DNA of 64,000 nt from Tricholoma matsutake (lineage: Eukaryota > Basidiomycota > Agaricomycetes > Agaricales > Tricholomataceae), in contig AP026550.1 of the NCBI GenBank assembly GCA_026075535.2, positions 5,518,001-5,582,000 on the forward strand, in the 5' to 3' direction. The translations under genes and the position numbers were made by a program. Of the stretch, positions 63,991-64,000 are shown piece after piece. Below the pieces are notes generated by a model that ran no database searches, was not told where the DNA came from, and saw nothing but the letters and a program-made list of their open reading frames with translations. Positions within the stretch are counted from its first letter, which is position 1, and each line of letters starts with the position of its first letter.

Positions 63991-64000
63991 CTCTTTTATA

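Overview
This window reads as a transposon graveyard from a basidiomycete fungus, most likely an agaricomycete. The evidence is short GT-AG introns of about 46-57 nt in broken genes, together with Helitron, hAT-like, Ty3/gypsy chromovirus-like, Ty1/copia and Tad-like LINE remnants. I see no intact single-copy host gene, and I did not find a convincing rRNA or free-standing tRNA gene. Almost all coding remnants lie on the minus strand.

Layout. 1-1345: right end of a large terminal-inverted-repeat transposon (family A/B) carrying hairpin repeats, inserted in the tail of a Helitron. 1346-9930: decayed Helitron (Rep/helicase plus an upstream Cys-rich ORF), itself hit by a hairpin MITE (4310-4839) and a hAT-like element (6051-7206, 8-bp duplication). 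10317-12905: intron-rich gene of unknown function with a 2-bp frameshift. 12950-15230: AT-rich satellite of about 370 bp. 15236-15892: a small hairpin element split by a 563-bp hAT MITE. 15967-20579: a non-autonomous LTR element (193-bp LTRs, GAAAC duplication) that carries a captured Cid1-like nucleotidyltransferase fragment; its left LTR is split by another hAT-like element. 20580-28616: fragments of multicopy-looking unknown genes and a hAT-like element with 160-bp repeats.

28622-63659 is one Ty1/copia element on the minus strand, bounded by two 262-bp LTRs and a perfect AAACC duplication. It has swollen from about 5 kb to 35 kb by nested insertions: gypsy-1 (29283-51290, duplication ATGGT) in its RNase H; gypsy-2 (33926-42069, AATCT) and gypsy-3 (43710-51144) inside gypsy-1; a 5'-truncated LINE (51891-52741) and a hAT MITE (53281-53592) in its RT region; and TIR element B (57794-62941) in its gag, which holds gypsy-4 (59478-62612, GCTAC) and a hairpin MITE. 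The copia insertion itself split an unknown gene whose halves lie at 63990-63665 and 28616-28341.

Two themes run through the nest. First, decay is dominated by CpG transitions: about 29 premature stops are TGA where arginine (CGA) is expected, and copia LTR differences occur as CA/TG doublets that imply an ancestral CG. Second, gypsy-2 and gypsy-3 keep unusual architecture: canonical -1 frameshift heptamers at gag-pol, small one-pass membrane ORFs after integrase, and in gypsy-2 a second zinc-knuckle ORF and a 20-residue charged repeat block inside pol.
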